DNA from: Castor canadensis | Taxonomy: Eukaryota > Chordata > Mammalia > Rodentia > Castoridae | Length of the DNA: 64,000 nucleotides | NCBI RefSeq assembly: GCF_047511655.1 | Contig: NC_133391.1 | Span: forward strand, 130,728,906 to 130,792,905 | Direction: 5' to 3' | In this document: positions 11,148 through 23,610 of the stretch, piece after piece | How positions within the stretch are numbered: the first letter of the stretch is position 1 | Layout of the letters: every line of letters begins with the position of its first letter | Position numbers and translations under genes: made by a program | The notes under the pieces: model-generated | Database searches by the model: none | Seen by the model: the letters and a program-made list of their open reading frames with translations, nothing else | Told to the model about the DNA's origin: nothing

Positions 11148-14100
11148 AGGACATGGCACAAATTTCTGGATTGTTTCTCTACACTAGTCAGAACAGGTAC
11201 TTTGCTAAAATAAACTTCAAAATCTAGTACAATCCAGCTTTCCTTCTTTCTCACATCAGAGTCCTTCTGGGTCAGCAGAAGTTCTGCTCGACATTGTGAT
11301 TTATGAACTCAGGTACTTTAGGCCACTTACTTCCATTGTTTGGGGGCCCAGAGTCTTATAGTGCATCTTTCTTTTTCTGCTGCCAGATGAGTGAAGGGAG
11401 AGCATTGGAAGATTTTGATGGAATTTATTAACCAAGCCTGGAAATGGCCTATGACTTCTATCCCCATCCCAGTGACCAGGACTGGTCACATAGTTGTCAT
11501 GACTTGCAAGAATGTCTGAGAAACATAGATTGTATGCCAAGAAGAAAGGGAAATAGTTGAAAACAAGTCCCCTCTCTGCCTAACACCCTCTTTTCTACTA
11601 CGCTTCTGGTAGGGGCTAGTATGCTTCCTGGGCTTGACAAAAGGCAAATAGTTACCTTCTTTGCTGAAACTCTGCCTTCCCACACTCTTCCTAAATGGAA
11701 CCGTTTTTGAATGGTTTAATTGAAAAATACAGGCTTTTATATGGTGAGAATGCCAAGATTCTTGCCTGCTGACTTGGATAATATTCTTTTAATAATTTCA
11801 GGATACAAGTACCAAGCATTTGTTGCATCAAATCACACAAGTCTCATTGTCATCACAAGTAGCACACTTCAACTAGCATGTAATGAATCTATTGGAATGC
11901 TGAGAGTAAAAGAAAGGTGAGGTGTGGAAAACAACATGAGAAGGGAAGGACACACACACATTCGTTTTACGCAGTTAAATCATATCCATCCCATTCCCTT
12001 TTATCAAGAAACTTCCTGTTCATTTTCAAAAATGCCTTCTGAAGTTATTCCCTTCAGACCTTTTCTGGTGTGATTGAGTTTTGTTCTGGAAGCTGTAAGA
12101 AAACAACCTGCTATTTTTGGAGAGTTACAATTCCTGTACTGGGTCAAGAAGAACATACATTCCAACTCTGAGCAAGATCTAAGGGTAGCTTTAGATCTCA
12201 CCTTGAAAAGGAATAATATTCTGGTTTTTTTCAGCTTTGAAAAATGCTGGAGGAAAATTAAAAGATGTCGAGTGCACTTGAAATTCTGGGACTTGATACA
12301 TCCAAGATATGTAAACATCTTGAAGTGTTTCCATCCATATTTCAAAGGTTAGTTAGGCTCCTATTTATGCAACCATCACTTCTCACATCATCTTCATCAA
12401 TTTTCCACTTGTTTTTCCTATTTCATTTTACTATTCAATGAGTTCATATAGAGAATGTCACAGGAGTATTTAACAAGTTCCCAAAGTCTTGATTGTTTTC
12501 AGATCACACTTCATTGGGATGCAGTGGTGAGGGTAGAAAAGCAAGGAGGCTAAGAACCACCTTCCAAGAGTCTTCAGTGTGATGAAACACAGTTTGGAGA
12601 TTAGAAGAGGAGTGAAGAACTCCTTTATGGAATCAGGCAAGCAGAGGTGGGTGGTGTGTACTCTTTACTTTACTCAAACACTTCATCCACTGTTCTTCTA
12701 TATGGTAAAATAAATTAATAAAAGAAAAGAAATTTTAAAAAGACACTGGCCATGCCTGGCTTAAATTCAATTTTCAACCACACACTATAATCTCTTCTAT
12801 AATTCTGAGTGCTCAACAGAAATTTGGGGAGACTATTTATAAATAAAATTCTCACAGCTACTTTCTCTGTTAGTTATTCTTGCCATCACTCTCTATATAC
12901 TCATTGTAAATGCTTTTTCAGTCTTATACACACCCAGCTCATTAAGAAAAAGCCAACAGAGAAAATCAAAGCTCAAGCAGAATATATACTCCAACACACA
13001 CCCATTAGGCACAGTTTATTCTCTTAAGTACTGAATTTTAAGGAAGGTGAAATACAATATGACCAGTCTATAATCTATGCAATTTCATTAGCCCTAGTTT
13101 TGTTTAGAAATGAATATCTTTAGGTTGCCACAATCTATAGATTTTTTACATCTATGCAACAGATGCTCTAAGCTAACAAGCCAGGAAATTATTCAGCTCT
13201 CCCCTTGCCATTTCTTTTCTGAATACAGATAGCTCTACTTGAGCCCTTCAGTGAGAAACTGTAAGGTCAACAACCAGTCAAGCTCTTGTTATCACTGCTG
13301 ATGATAAAGAAGCCACAAATGAAATACATTCATTCAGATGTTCAAGATGCATTACTTTTTATTTAGTTTAATTTGTTTTTATAGGGTCGTCCACCAAAAT
13401 GATAAAAGGGAGAAATTTTGTCATGCAGCCTAATAGCACTGGTTATTTGTAGAAGATGGAAAAATTGTTATTATCCAGCTGTGTAATCTTTACAGGAAAA
13501 GCATGCAGAAAGAAAGGCCTACCAAAGTTCAGGAGCTTTGAAGCAAGCTGACTGTCTAGGTTGTAAACTGTCTGGACTACTAAAGAGCTTTTCAGCGGAG
13601 ATCAGCTCTCTGCAGCCCAGGATGGTACACTGCAAGTCACAAGATCCAGGCTGCCATCAACTCTTCAGGGTGCTGAGGAAGAAGTGCATTCCTGAAGACA
13701 TTAGAAGCCAAAAGAAAATTGCAGGCAAAGACCACTCTTGCACCAGTGCCTCTTTCCACAGTAGGGAAATAATTTTACTTCAGTTTTTTTCACTCTAACC
13801 AACTCTTCCCCCACCCCCCGACAACACATCCCTTTTCCAAACCTACCAACCTCCATGTTTATTTTGCTTGCTTTTCCAATTTAGAAATGATGGGTTTGAA
13901 ATGCTTGAATCAATCAACTGATACAGCAGGAGATGGTAGTAGATGGTAGCAGACACTTTTAGACAAAGAACAAAAACTAGTAAAAATGACTGCAAAGCGC
14001 TGTGGAAATTCAACATGCTCCAAATTCTGAGTCCACTCAGAACAATGACTTCACAGGAACAATGTGAAGGCACTTTAATGCTTTAAAACTATCAATAAAC

Positions 14101-15220
14101 TTCCATGTGTTTCTACTTACAGTTTTTGTTAACCACAGGTGAAAAGTCAAAATTATATGTTTGTATAAATTATGTTTAGCACTCAAATGAACTTCAAAAC
14201 CCAATTCAAGAGTAGAAGTAGGTCAAGGGTGTGTTTTCCTAAGCTGCCTCATATCCACTTGGGATTCACACAAGCCTGAGCAATCCCTGAACATTAATTT
14301 ATAAGGTTTCTAACTCCAACAAAGGGACTTATGGGATCAGGATAAAGAGGGAAGAACCCAGGGTCAGAGTTCACTCCAGGTTCGGAAATTGCTGGAAATT
14401 GAGGGGATTCTGATGTATCTACCCTGAATGCAACTTAAAAGACTAAGAAACATGCTTGTGGTCAACCACAAACCAGATATTTCTCTGCAACTAAAGTGAG
14501 TCCACCAATCCCCTCCAAAGCCCAAGGCATAGTAGTTGTGGTTTCCATTCAGTGCATCCAATCAGCTCACTGTCCTCCTCAAACTAGCCCCTTATCATAT
14601 TGAAACACCAAAGCCTCAAGAAACACACAATTTGACTCAGTACCATTTAGACATGCAGCAAACCCAAAGAATGGCACACAAACTGGTACCAGGCAGAGAG
14701 TTATTGCCAGTCTGCTATAGGACAAGTACATATGGTAAACATTTAGAATCTGTTATTGCAATTTGACAAAATAATCTTAGATCTATTTATTCTGATCATA
14801 AAAACTTAAGGCTCATATTTTTGTGTCTTTTGTTTCTTTCTGTTAGCAATTCATTTTTCTAAGAAAATATCTGTCTATAATAGATCAGAAAGTTCAAAAG
14901 ATAGGATCTTTCACCACTGTTAATTTGGGAAGTATCACTCTACAAGACCCAGTTGTTCTTTTAGTCATGAAGAGTAGCTTTTGATAAAACAAAATCACCA
15001 ATTAATGCCCTTCTCCAAATTATTTATATTATGTGTCTATGTTTGTTGGCAGTAGCTAGCTTATGACTTTTATCCTCAAATTTGTCCAGATCTTCTGGGA
15101 AGCTGAAAGCAAGACAGGATTGGAAATGCAAAAGATCCAATGGGCAATGACAGATAACAAGAGAAAGAGGGAGCTGGAAGAGACTGAAGGAGCGTCCACT
15201 GCAGCTCAGGGCTGACCCCT
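11148..15220. other. No recognisable gene or repeat
   Basis: The longest frames, 12004-12345 on the minus strand and 12074-12352 on the plus strand, overlap each other almost fully. That is typical of chance openness, and neither shows a domain. Frames at 13538-13798 and 14536-14766 likewise have no family resemblance. No Pol III gene, snRNA or tRNA was seen. Degraded ancient repeats may be present below my detection. Confidence 0.5.
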
Positions 15221-15330
15221 GTGAAAGAGGGAGGGAAAGAAAAAAGAAAGAAGGAAAGGTGGGAGAGAGGAAAGGGGTAAGAGGACAGAGGAAGGGAGAG
15301 AGGATAGAGGGAGGAAGGAAAGTTGATCTT
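15221..15330 (+). repeat. GA-rich purine stretch
   Basis: The region is strongly purine-biased on the + strand ('gagggagggaaagaaaaaag', 'gaggaaggaaag') with few pyrimidine interruptions. Frames read from the opposite strand (15024-15363) are Ser/Pro/Leu/Phe-rich artefacts of it. Confidence 0.75.
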
Positions 15331-15825
15331 AGAATGCAGAGCATTTCTAAGAAAGTTCAACAAGGCCAGAAAAGAATTTCCCGTAAGCCAAAGTCACCTG
15401 TCAGAGGAGTCTCCTGTCTCCCAAAACTGGTTTTTGTATTCTTGTCACATTTGTTTATTATCAGGAACAACCTTTGGAAAGTGAAACTTAAGCACTAATA
15501 GTGATGGATTGCAAAGCAGAGTAGATGAGGCAGTGGTTGAGTAACACTCTCTGCAGCAGGAGATCTAAGGGGCACATTTTCATGGCCACCACACTCCTCA
15601 TCCCACTGAGAGGACATGTACTCCTTTCCTCCTCTAGGTCAAGAGCAGTGAAGCAGGACTGATGTTTCTGATCTCCTACCTTCTCTTTGGTGACTCCTTT
15701 GAGTTTACTGAAATAGCAAGACCAAGGAAAATCAGACACTTGCTGGGCCAAGTTAACCTAGACAAGACCACAGCATTATATAAGGAAAAGTGGGTTATTT
15801 ATGGTTTTGCAACTAGAGTTTCTTT

Positions 15826-15905
15826 TGTATGATGGGTTTTTTCAAGATAGGGTCTCTCAAACTATTTGCCCAGATGGCTTAGAACCGTGGAATTAGAGTT
15901 TCTTA
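15826..15905 (-). mobile_element. Degraded B1-like SINE fragment
   Basis: 'ttttttcaagatagggtctc' then 'tttgcccagatggcttagaa' is the reversed 3' half of a B1-like unit (compare 'gagacagggtctcactatgt' and 'gcccaggctgg' types). Only a partial, diverged copy remains. Confidence 0.55.
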
Positions 15906-16504
15906 AAACAGTCCTCAGCTATGCTTTCCGCTAGCTGTTGGTTATGAAAACTCTACTCTGTATTTGATTTTTGGGCAGGAAAATAACTTCATTCTACAAT
16001 TCAGCTTTACTAAGAAATTGCTTAAACCATAAATAAATCTAACTTTGTGTTAATTATTTGTTTATATTCCTGTATCTATTTCTAATTTGAAAGGAAACTG
16101 GGAGGGGAAAGGTAAGCTATTAGTATCACTTAATTTCTAATGCGTGGATAAAAGCAAGCATATTTACCCAAAGTATGGGCATCTGTATTATTCTGAACAT
16201 AGTGCATGCTCCCTGCAATATTCTCGTACACTTCTCACCACTTAAAACAATGACTGTATATAACAGCTGCTAAATAAATGTGAGTGGTGACAAATCTTAT
16301 CTTCAAAATAAAAGTATCAAACCAAAACTCCAGAGAATCATACTCTCAAATGAAGACAGAATATCTACAACTAAGGAGCTCAAGGTCTTAAAAAAATGGT
16401 AGAAGCACTCATTTTGTTTTCTTAGGAAAGCAAGGTGAATGCTTTGGTAAGCCATAAGAAAGGGACTAAGGTAGAAAGAAGAAAAGTAGAGGAGATGTAC
16501 CAAT

Positions 16505-16890
16505 TTGGGTTATAATATATGTATATGTGGACATATCACAAGGAAACTCCCTGTGTGGCTAACTTAAACAAACAAAAATGTTGTTTTTTTTCTTTTACAA
16601 AATTGGAGAACAGGAAGGCAGAACTGGTCCTGCCTGAGGAGGGGGGTACTAATAGGAGGGAAGAGGAGGTGAGGAAAGGGTGTAGAAGGGTGGATATGGT
16701 ACAAATACTGTGTACACATGTATGTAAGTGGGAAAATGATACCTGTTGAAACTGTTTCAGGAGTGGTGGGAGGGAAAGAAAAAAGAAATGGTGGAGGGGT
16801 GAATTCAAGTATGATATACTTGATATATTGAAAGAACTTTTGTAAATGTCACACCCAGCACAACAATAAAAATAAAATTTAAAAAAGATG
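16505..16890 (+). mobile_element. L1 3' UTR of an older family
   Basis: A G/A-rich block (16630-16700) is followed by 'tggtacaaatactgtgtaca', 'gggaaaatgatacctgttg' and 'ggtgaattcaagtatgatat', and closes with 'acaataaaaataaaattt'. The end matches the 3' ends at 2.96 kb and 42.7 kb and differs from the younger 'gcatatgaataataaaa' family. Frames on both strands here (16519-16940) are by-products. Confidence 0.75.
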
Positions 16891-17011
16891 TTCTTTGTAG
16901 AGGTCTCTTTATCAGTACAAGTCTCTACAAGACAACTCAACCTGGAAATAAGGAGAAAGAACGATCACTCCATTATTTGATTCCAGGAATAACTTCATTA
17001 AGAATTTATGG

Positions 17012-17355
17012 AGAGAAGCTGGGCATGGTGGTACAAACCCATAATCCCAGCTACCCAGGAAGCAGAGATCAGGGGGATTTTGGTTCAAGGCCAGCCCAAG
17101 TTAAAAAAAAATGTTAGCTAGACCCATCTCAACAAATAGGCCAGGCATGGTAGCACAGATCTGCTGTAGTCTTAGCTGGGCAGGAATAGGTAAGAGAATC
17201 ACAGTCCAAGACCTCCCCGGGCAAAATCATAAGACTATCCAAAAAAAAAATAACAAAAGCTAAAAAGGGCTTGGGGTGGGCTCAAGTGATAGAGAGCCTG
17301 CCTAGCAAGTGCGAGGACCTCAGTTCAATCACCAGCACCGCCATAAAAAAAAAAA
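17012..17355 (+). mobile_element. Composite SINE: two B1-like units plus ID-like unit
   Basis: Unit 1 begins 'gctgggcatggtggtacaaa' with 'cccataatcccagctaccca'. Unit 2 begins 'aggccaggcatggtagcaca'. The ID-like unit is 'ggctcaagtgatagagagcc' then 'tgcctagcaagtgcgaggac' with 'cagttcaatcaccagcacc' and an A tail. The 7SL-derived head and the tRNA-derived tail each carry their own A-rich joint. It is the best preserved dimer-plus-ID copy in the window. Confidence 0.9.
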
Positions 17356-18865
17356 TTATACATGGACAGAGCTAAATCTACAGAACTCAAATGTTTATAT
17401 TGTAGTGAGGTCATCCTGAATGATCTTGGTTTTCATCACTGGTAAATTAAAAAGCTTTTATTTCATTGCTTTGTAGTCTAGAGGAGAACATAGTATGTAG
17501 AGAAACATAAATTAGAATTCAGGCATTAGCTCACCATGGAAAATTCAAATTAATCTGTTGTTTGTTTTCATTGTTGTTTTGTCTGTAGGTTGTCTTCTTC
17601 TGATAGTCATTAAATGGCAAAGAAAATGTGTCTGTGCCATTAAAAATGTAATAAACATGAAAACACAAGAATGTAAGCCTGGAACACATTTTTTAAAATG
17701 GTAGCAGAATTGTGAGTAGTGTACAAAAGTGTCAGCTGTGGTCCAACGATAAAGAGAATATCCAGTGAGCACTTTGAAAACAGCTTTCAAAGCCATCTGA
17801 AATCAGTTTTCTTTGAAGAAAATTAGCCTGGAAGATGGAGTATGGCCAAAGCCATTTTTCGTGTCCTGCTTAGAAATGATGCGTGTTTTTAAGAGGACAA
17901 ATAGAATATTACTCAAATCCATGAAACGTATATCATTGAAAAGACTACATCTTTGTGTGGTTACAGGTCCAGCTGTATTAAAAGCCAAAGAAATGGTTTC
18001 TTTTTTATCAGATCTTCTACAGACAAAATGTTCTCATGAATTCTAAATCAGTAAAAATTCTTTTAAATGTTCAGCAATTTACCTCCAAACCTATACTTTC
18101 TTAGGAAAATTAGGATGATTGCTTAGTAAATCATCCAGTCCTAAAAGAGATATTTTATTTGCGTAGATGGACTTCTACTCATATGTACAGGCTCATTAAA
18201 TCCTTTGACCTAGAATTATAAGCAGCTAAGAGAAAGCCAGAACTATAAGGTAAAGATCATAAAATATGGTCTTTTTTTTTTCTAGGCCTTGACTCCACTT
18301 TAGCATGACTACAAAGCAGACTCCATTAGTGTCATATTCATGCAAAATAGCTCAGATTAAGGGTCTCCTGTAGCATTCCCCTCCCAAGATACCCAGAAGA
18401 CACAATGAGTCTGATTACCCATCTCTGATGTTTTAGTCACGCTTTGTGTTTACACGGATTTATTTGCTTGAAGAAAAACACATGGGATGTATCTTCATTC
18501 CAATGACTGAAGAAAGTTTCATCCACTACATAATAAAGGATAATGATTGAAGAGGCCTTGTACTTGGTACCCTTAGAATTGAATTTTGAATGGAATCAGT
18601 GCTCATAATAAGTGAACTCACTCATGTACTACTGGGTTTCATGGGCTCCTCTTCATGGGCCTGTAACATGGTTCCAAATTTGAATCTTCAAGTACTGCTT
18701 ATGAGTACATGGGGAAAGTTGTAGTTGAGATGTTTGTATAAATAGCACTTTAACCTTTCTAATTATTTTATTTTGTTTGTCCTTAGAAACAGTGAAGGTT
18801 ACTTACTTGTGTGATTTTTTTCCAGCTAAAGTGATTCTAGTTATAGGCAGACAATTAAACTAAGA
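17356..18865. other. No recognisable feature
   Basis: Frames 17545-17796 (-) and 17803-18046 (both strands) overlap and have no domain resemblance. I see no repeat that I can name. Confidence 0.5.
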
Positions 18866-19388
18866 AGAGCTTTACATGTAGGAGATTTCTTCTTTCAAGC
18901 ATTTGCCAAACACAGAAAGAAAGGTTAAGAAGCTAAACAAAAGTGACTTAGAAGCAGAGCATAAATCTTCAATAAAAATTTTGGCAAACAGAATCCAACA
19001 ATATATGAAAAGAATAATAAAGCACAACCAAGTGAGATTCATTCTAGGTATGCAAGGCAAGTTTGATATTTGAAAATAAATCATTGTGTTCCATCAAATT
19101 AACAAACTAAAGAAAAAAAGTCATAGAATCATATCACTTGACTCAGAAAAAAGCATTTGTCAAAAGTTAAAACTCATTCATTATAAAAACTCTCAGTGTA
19201 CTAGGCTAAGAGAGGAACTTCCTTCATCTCATAAAGAGCATTTACAAAAAAACTACCTTATAGTTAACATCAGAGGTGATGGTGAAAGGCAAAATGCTTT
19301 TACTTTAAGATCAGAAACAAGGCAACATAGTATCAGAAGTTCTAGTCCCTGCAGCAAGGCAAGAAAAATACATCTAAAAAAATTGATT

Positions 19389-19620
19389 GCCCAGTCTCAG
19401 TGGCTCATAACTGTAATCCTCTCTCTCAGGAGGTGGAGATCAAGAGGATAGTAGCTCAAGAGTGCCCCAGCAAAAAGATGAGAGATCCTACATCAAAAAT
19501 ACCCAACAAAAGAAGAGCCAGAGGAGTGACTCAAGTGGTAGAATGCCTGTTTAAAAAGTGAAAGGCCCTGAATTCAAACCCTAGTAGAGACAAAAAAATA
19601 AATGAATGAATAAATACATG
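19389..19620 (+). mobile_element. B1-like plus ID-like composite SINE nested in old L1
   Basis: The B1-like part reads 'cagtctcagtggctcataac' and 'aggaggtggagatcaagagg'. The ID-like part reads 'tgactcaagtggtagaatgc' and 'ccctgaattcaaaccctagt', followed by a tail of 'aaataaatgaatgaataaat' type. It separates two blocks of the L1 remnant, so it inserted later than that L1. Confidence 0.85.
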
Positions 19621-19737
19621 AATTGGGAAAAAAAAAAAGGAGTAATGTGAGTGGCTATGTAAAAAAAAGTTCCAAAGAATCTTCAAAATAAAACAAAACA
19701 AAAATCATCCTGGATAATAAGTGAGTTTAGCAAAGTC

Positions 19738-19775
19738 ACAAGAGCCAAGACACACACACACACAACAGGAAAAAA
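19738..19775 (+). repeat. Short CA and A-rich repeat
   Basis: 'gacacacacacacacaacag' is followed by an A-rich run. Short, within the old L1. Confidence 0.8.
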
Positions 19776-20654
19776 AAGTGGAAACCAAAATTTAAATACA
19801 AAAAACATTTATAATTTCTCAAAAGAAAATTAAATTTATAGATATAAACATAATGAAAATATATAAAATCTACATGATGAAAATGACAGAATATTGATGA
19901 AAAAAAGAAGGCCTAAACATTCAGTGAGACATAAGATGTTCATGAATTTAAAAACCTTAGTGTGGTGTTACAAAGATTATAGTCACAAGAACACAACCAA
20001 TTAATTTTGATGTAGGTACAAATAAATCGTTAATCTTTTCAAATGAATGGTGCTAGAGCAATTGGAATTCCACAAGCAAAAATATGAACTTCAATGTAAG
20101 TATCATACCTTGCACAAAAAGTTAACTCAAAGCTGATTATCAACTTAGGTGTAAAATTATAAAATTTCTGCAAAAATAATTGCAGGAGATCTTCTTGACA
20201 CCTTGGGGCTAGGGAAAACATGAAAATTTTGCTCGTAGACACATACACAAACAAATGCATAATGAATTTTAATATGTTATCTTTATCCCTGGATATTGGT
20301 TTATTCACCTTTGGGGACAGCAAAAGTCTAGTGCCTCATAGATTCCAACAGAAAAATCACAGGTCCTTATGCACTGAAAAGAACTAGATATTCCTGTAAT
20401 AATGCTGACATTGATCATCTAGAATCTAACTTCAAAGAAATGACTGCCAAGAAGTTCATGAAAATACAGCAGAAAGAATCACTGAAAATGATAATGAAGC
20501 TTACATTTTAACATTTTGCATACTTAAATATATACATTGAATCCAGTGTCACCAAACCCAGTAGTGCCCAAACTTTTGGCCACCAGGAAGCCCTCTTTCT
20601 TTTCAACAATGCATTCTCCCTCAAAGCTTTGTTAACTAGAGCTAGAAGCTATGA

Positions 20655-20870
20655 ATTATCAAGCACTTACTCTGTGTCTACTGTTATGAGAAGTATTTCA
20701 GTATCTCATTCAATCATTTTAATGCATAAAACAGGTACTATCACTCACTATTTCATATATGAAGAAACTGAAGCTACCTCAGATCACATAGCCACTGTAA
20801 CAGGGATTTGAACCCGCGGATGTCTGATTTCAAAGTCAAAGTTCTTTATAACACACCATCGCCCTATGCT
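20655..20870 (-). mobile_element. MIR (ancient SINE)
   Basis: Reversed MIR landmarks appear in order: 'aagcacttactctgtgtcta', 'gaagaaactgaagctacctc', 'gatcacatagccactgtaac', 'agggatttgaacccgcggat'. The tRNA-derived B-box core is recognisable in the last block. Confidence 0.85.
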
Positions 20871-21976
20871 AAAATGCATTAGATTAAACCATATGATATT
20901 ACTGTATTTTAAAGATTAAAACTATAAAATATAACCAATTTTTACATAATTCAACCTAATGATTGTTTTCCTTATTCTGTTTAGCATGAAAACAAAACAG
21001 TTGCTAAACTAAGAGGATAATATTCCAGTCAAAAGCAAGGGATTTTTAAATTTTTATTTTAAAATAGTTGGAATAAATTAGAATTTTCAAAATAGTGAAA
21101 TATCTCAAGGACTCCCATCCTACATCAAAGTTGAAAATCAATGATTTACTCACCTCCCAAATTCTTATTTTTATTCTTAGGAAGCTGAGAGCCAAGAAAA
21201 CAGTAAGTGAGAGCACAGAATTATTGTCATTTTCTTTAACTGCTTCATCCCAAGAAATACCTATGATAACATCTAAGATATGCTCATTTAGGTAAATACA
21301 GTCTACCCAATTATTTGCTTAAATTCATGTACATATAGAATACATACCCAACCTCTGGAATTCTTAAGTTTTATTAATCTATTCTGTTAAGAGAATGATG
21401 CATAGAATGGAATGCATAGCTCTTTCTATTTAGACGAAGCAAGGACAACATTTCACAGGGCATGTTTCCTCACAATTCATTCTTTAAATCAAAATCTTCA
21501 AGAAATCAAGACATTGAGAGGCCAAGAAGGTAATTAATTTGAAGGAGACTTTTAATTGAGGATCACATAACAATGAGGTGGGAGAAGACATCAGAGCGAG
21601 CTGTGAAATGTGATTCAGGAGCAAGATGTCAGCTATGGATTGCTTGGATTACTGTGTTTACCTTGCAAGAACTTTTCAAGGTGTTTCAGTTAATAGAGGA
21701 CTTAACAGTGACAGCAGAAGACAAATTATAACACCACATATTGAAACACAGACACCTCCATTTATTGATGGAACCATTTCTAAAAGTTGCAATAACTGTT
21801 TTACTTGGGCATTATCAGATAAAATACATGACTGTTCAGAAAATAGTCACCCAATGATAAAAGCTTGTAATCTTTGAGCTGCTGTTGGCCTGTCAATCAT
21901 AAAGTGCTTCCGTGGTAGTGAGGCATCTGAACAAGCCAGCAGAACTCATGATTCAAAGCCTCTGCTCCCTGGCATC

Positions 21977-22032
21977 TAGGATTAGTGTGTTTTGGGTTGG
22001 CGGAATGGCTCAAATGGTAGGATTAGTGTGTT
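21977..22032 (+). mobile_element. Tail-less ID-like SINE fragment with perfect 15-bp TSD
   Basis: The sequence taggattagtgtgtt occurs at 21977-21991 and again at 22018-22032. The 26 bases between hold only the 5' head and A-box region of the ID-like unit ('ggcggaatggctcaaatggt'), with no B box and no A tail. The next ID-like bases would be 'aga', while the host repeat begins 'tag', so a few bases of shared sequence lie at the 3' joint. Confidence 0.8.
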
Positions 22033-22079
22033 CTTAGGATTATTCTACAACATCTTGTGTTTTTACAGCATTGTTCTCA

Positions 22080-23139
22080 TTGTGATGGGCTTACAGACTT
22101 TTACTCTAATCCTCACAAATAGCTCTGTGAAATAAAGTAAATAAAGAGCAAGAATTGTTCTCCACATCTGAATAAACATTTTCCAATGAAGGGAGTAATA
22201 ATCATACTTCTAGTTGTGTCTCAGACCCATACCTCAATAACTTAGGACTAGATCCATAACTGTCTCCAGTTCTTCAGCTGTAAAGAAGGTTGAGGCAAGC
22301 TATCAAAGAGGCAAATCCCTAAATGTACAGGGCATACAGTACAAGTGGCCTCCCTGCAATGCTCTGTTCTTCTACCCCCATCCCCACTGCCCTCCGTATG
22401 AAGGGTCATGTGAATGCTTGTGGACACCCCACCATGTATACCTACCCTTTGAAACAGCTATCTCTCAGTCAACCCTGGGATTTTTGGTTGAAAGCTTCAC
22501 CCTTTCTAGGGTCTTAAGAACTCAAACTGTAGTCAGGAGGGATGCAGACTCTGGATAGGACATTTCTTTAACCATTCCGATTCCCTGCCTCTTTTGAGGA
22601 GTCACAAGGCTGAAGGAAAGATGCAGTGAAATCCTGGGCAAGGGTCTAAGGTGTTCTGAAGACTAATGCACTGCTCAAAGTGGTAGTAAGTGAAGAAAGT
22701 TGCCTCAAATAAGTCACATCACTTTCCTAGAGATAGTCTGTATCCAAGGCTCATTGACACTGGTGTATAAAGTCATGGGACTCTCATCTTAATTCTGGAA
22801 AGCTATAAAGCAATTTTTTTAGCCTCAGAGTTCCTCATAGGATCAGCCGAAGCCTTCACAGAGACTCTATCACAGCCCAACTGATTTGCCCAATCCTGCT
22901 CCTTTCCTTTCTCCCATAGTTGTTCGCTTCAATGTCACCTCCTAATTATACTTCTTGCACACTGTATTCTTCTAAAAGTCTACCTTCTTGGGAGCCTGAC
23001 CTTCAACAAAAAGGAGTTCTGGAAATATCCCAAAGAAAAGCTGAATTTAATATTTATATTAAATATATATGATTAAAAAGTCAGGTAATGCTAATAACTC
23101 AGATGACACTTGAGTAATACTGTATGTAGAGGGCAAAGA
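22080..23139. other. No firm feature; possible MIR scrap at 22080-22150
   Basis: 'ctctaatcctcacaaatagc' followed by 'tctgtgaaataaag' resembles the reversed MIR middle ('taatcctcacaacaaccctg'), but the match is too short to call. The rest is unremarkable. The frame at 22323-22517 shows no family resemblance. Confidence 0.4.
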
Positions 23140-23610
23140 TGACCACCAGAAAATATTCCCATCTCCATAGGCACATGCTTATCACAAGTTCAAGACTTCT
23201 CTTACCCTTGCATCTAAGCTGGTTGTATGATTTGTTTTGCCCAATAGAATGTAACAGAAGTGATTCACACTGCTTTAAGCCTTAAGAAACTAAGCAGCTT
23301 CTCCTTTTCTTTTTGTTTGAACTCCTGAGTCACCATGTAAAGAAATTCATCTACTCTCCTGGACACATGACATGTACAGAGAAGCCTTGCCCAATAGCCA
23401 GTACCAACCAAATATGTGTGTAGTGCTCTTTTGCCTCATCATTGATCTTCAGGAAAATGGAGCCACATGTATGATCCCAGATGACACCATGTGGAACAGG
23501 AAAATGGATCAGTTGTGATCACCTGGCCCACAGAATTCTAAGAAATAATAAATTCTTTCAGAATACTAAATTGGAATAGTTTGTTATGCTGCAATAGGTT
23601 ACTGATACAA
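23140..23610 (+). mobile_element. MLT1-like MaLR LTR remnant
   Basis: It ends 'ggaatagtttgttatgctgc' then 'aataggttactgatac', the conserved MLT1-type ending. It is preceded by 'attctaagaaataataaatt', and upstream has 'ttgttttgcccaatagaatg'. It is the sister of the copy at 7.4-7.86 kb. Confidence 0.7.

Larger units (their letters stand above)
18870..20340 (+). mobile_element. Decayed L1 ORF2 remnant (reverse-transcriptase region), interrupted by a SINE
   Basis: 'aaattttggcaaacagaatc' then 'caacaatatatgaaaagaat' and 'gcacaaccaagtgagattca' parallels the ORF2 block with 'aaaatcctcaacaaaataat' in the younger L1. Later pieces ('aaaaagttaactcaaagctg', 'aaatttctgcaaaaataatt') fit ORF2 downstream of the active site. 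Many stops and indels, and deleted stretches, mark an old copy. A SINE is nested at 19389-19612. Confidence 0.7.

Noticed and set aside
12004-12352. Two overlapping frames of 113 and 92 codons on opposite strands
   Set aside because: Mutual overlap, no domain, no splice or promoter context; expected by chance in 64 kb.
15024-15363. Two 95-106 codon minus-strand frames
   Set aside because: They read the complement of the GA-rich purine stretch, giving Ser/Pro/Leu/Phe runs.
17813-18046. Frame followed by a 'ttgtgtggttacag' splice-acceptor-like site
   Set aside because: Opposite-strand frame overlaps, there is no recognisable protein, and such acceptor-like strings are common by chance.
20800-20830. 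tRNA-like B-box 'gggatttgaacccgcggat'
   Set aside because: Part of a MIR element; no flanking tRNA structure.
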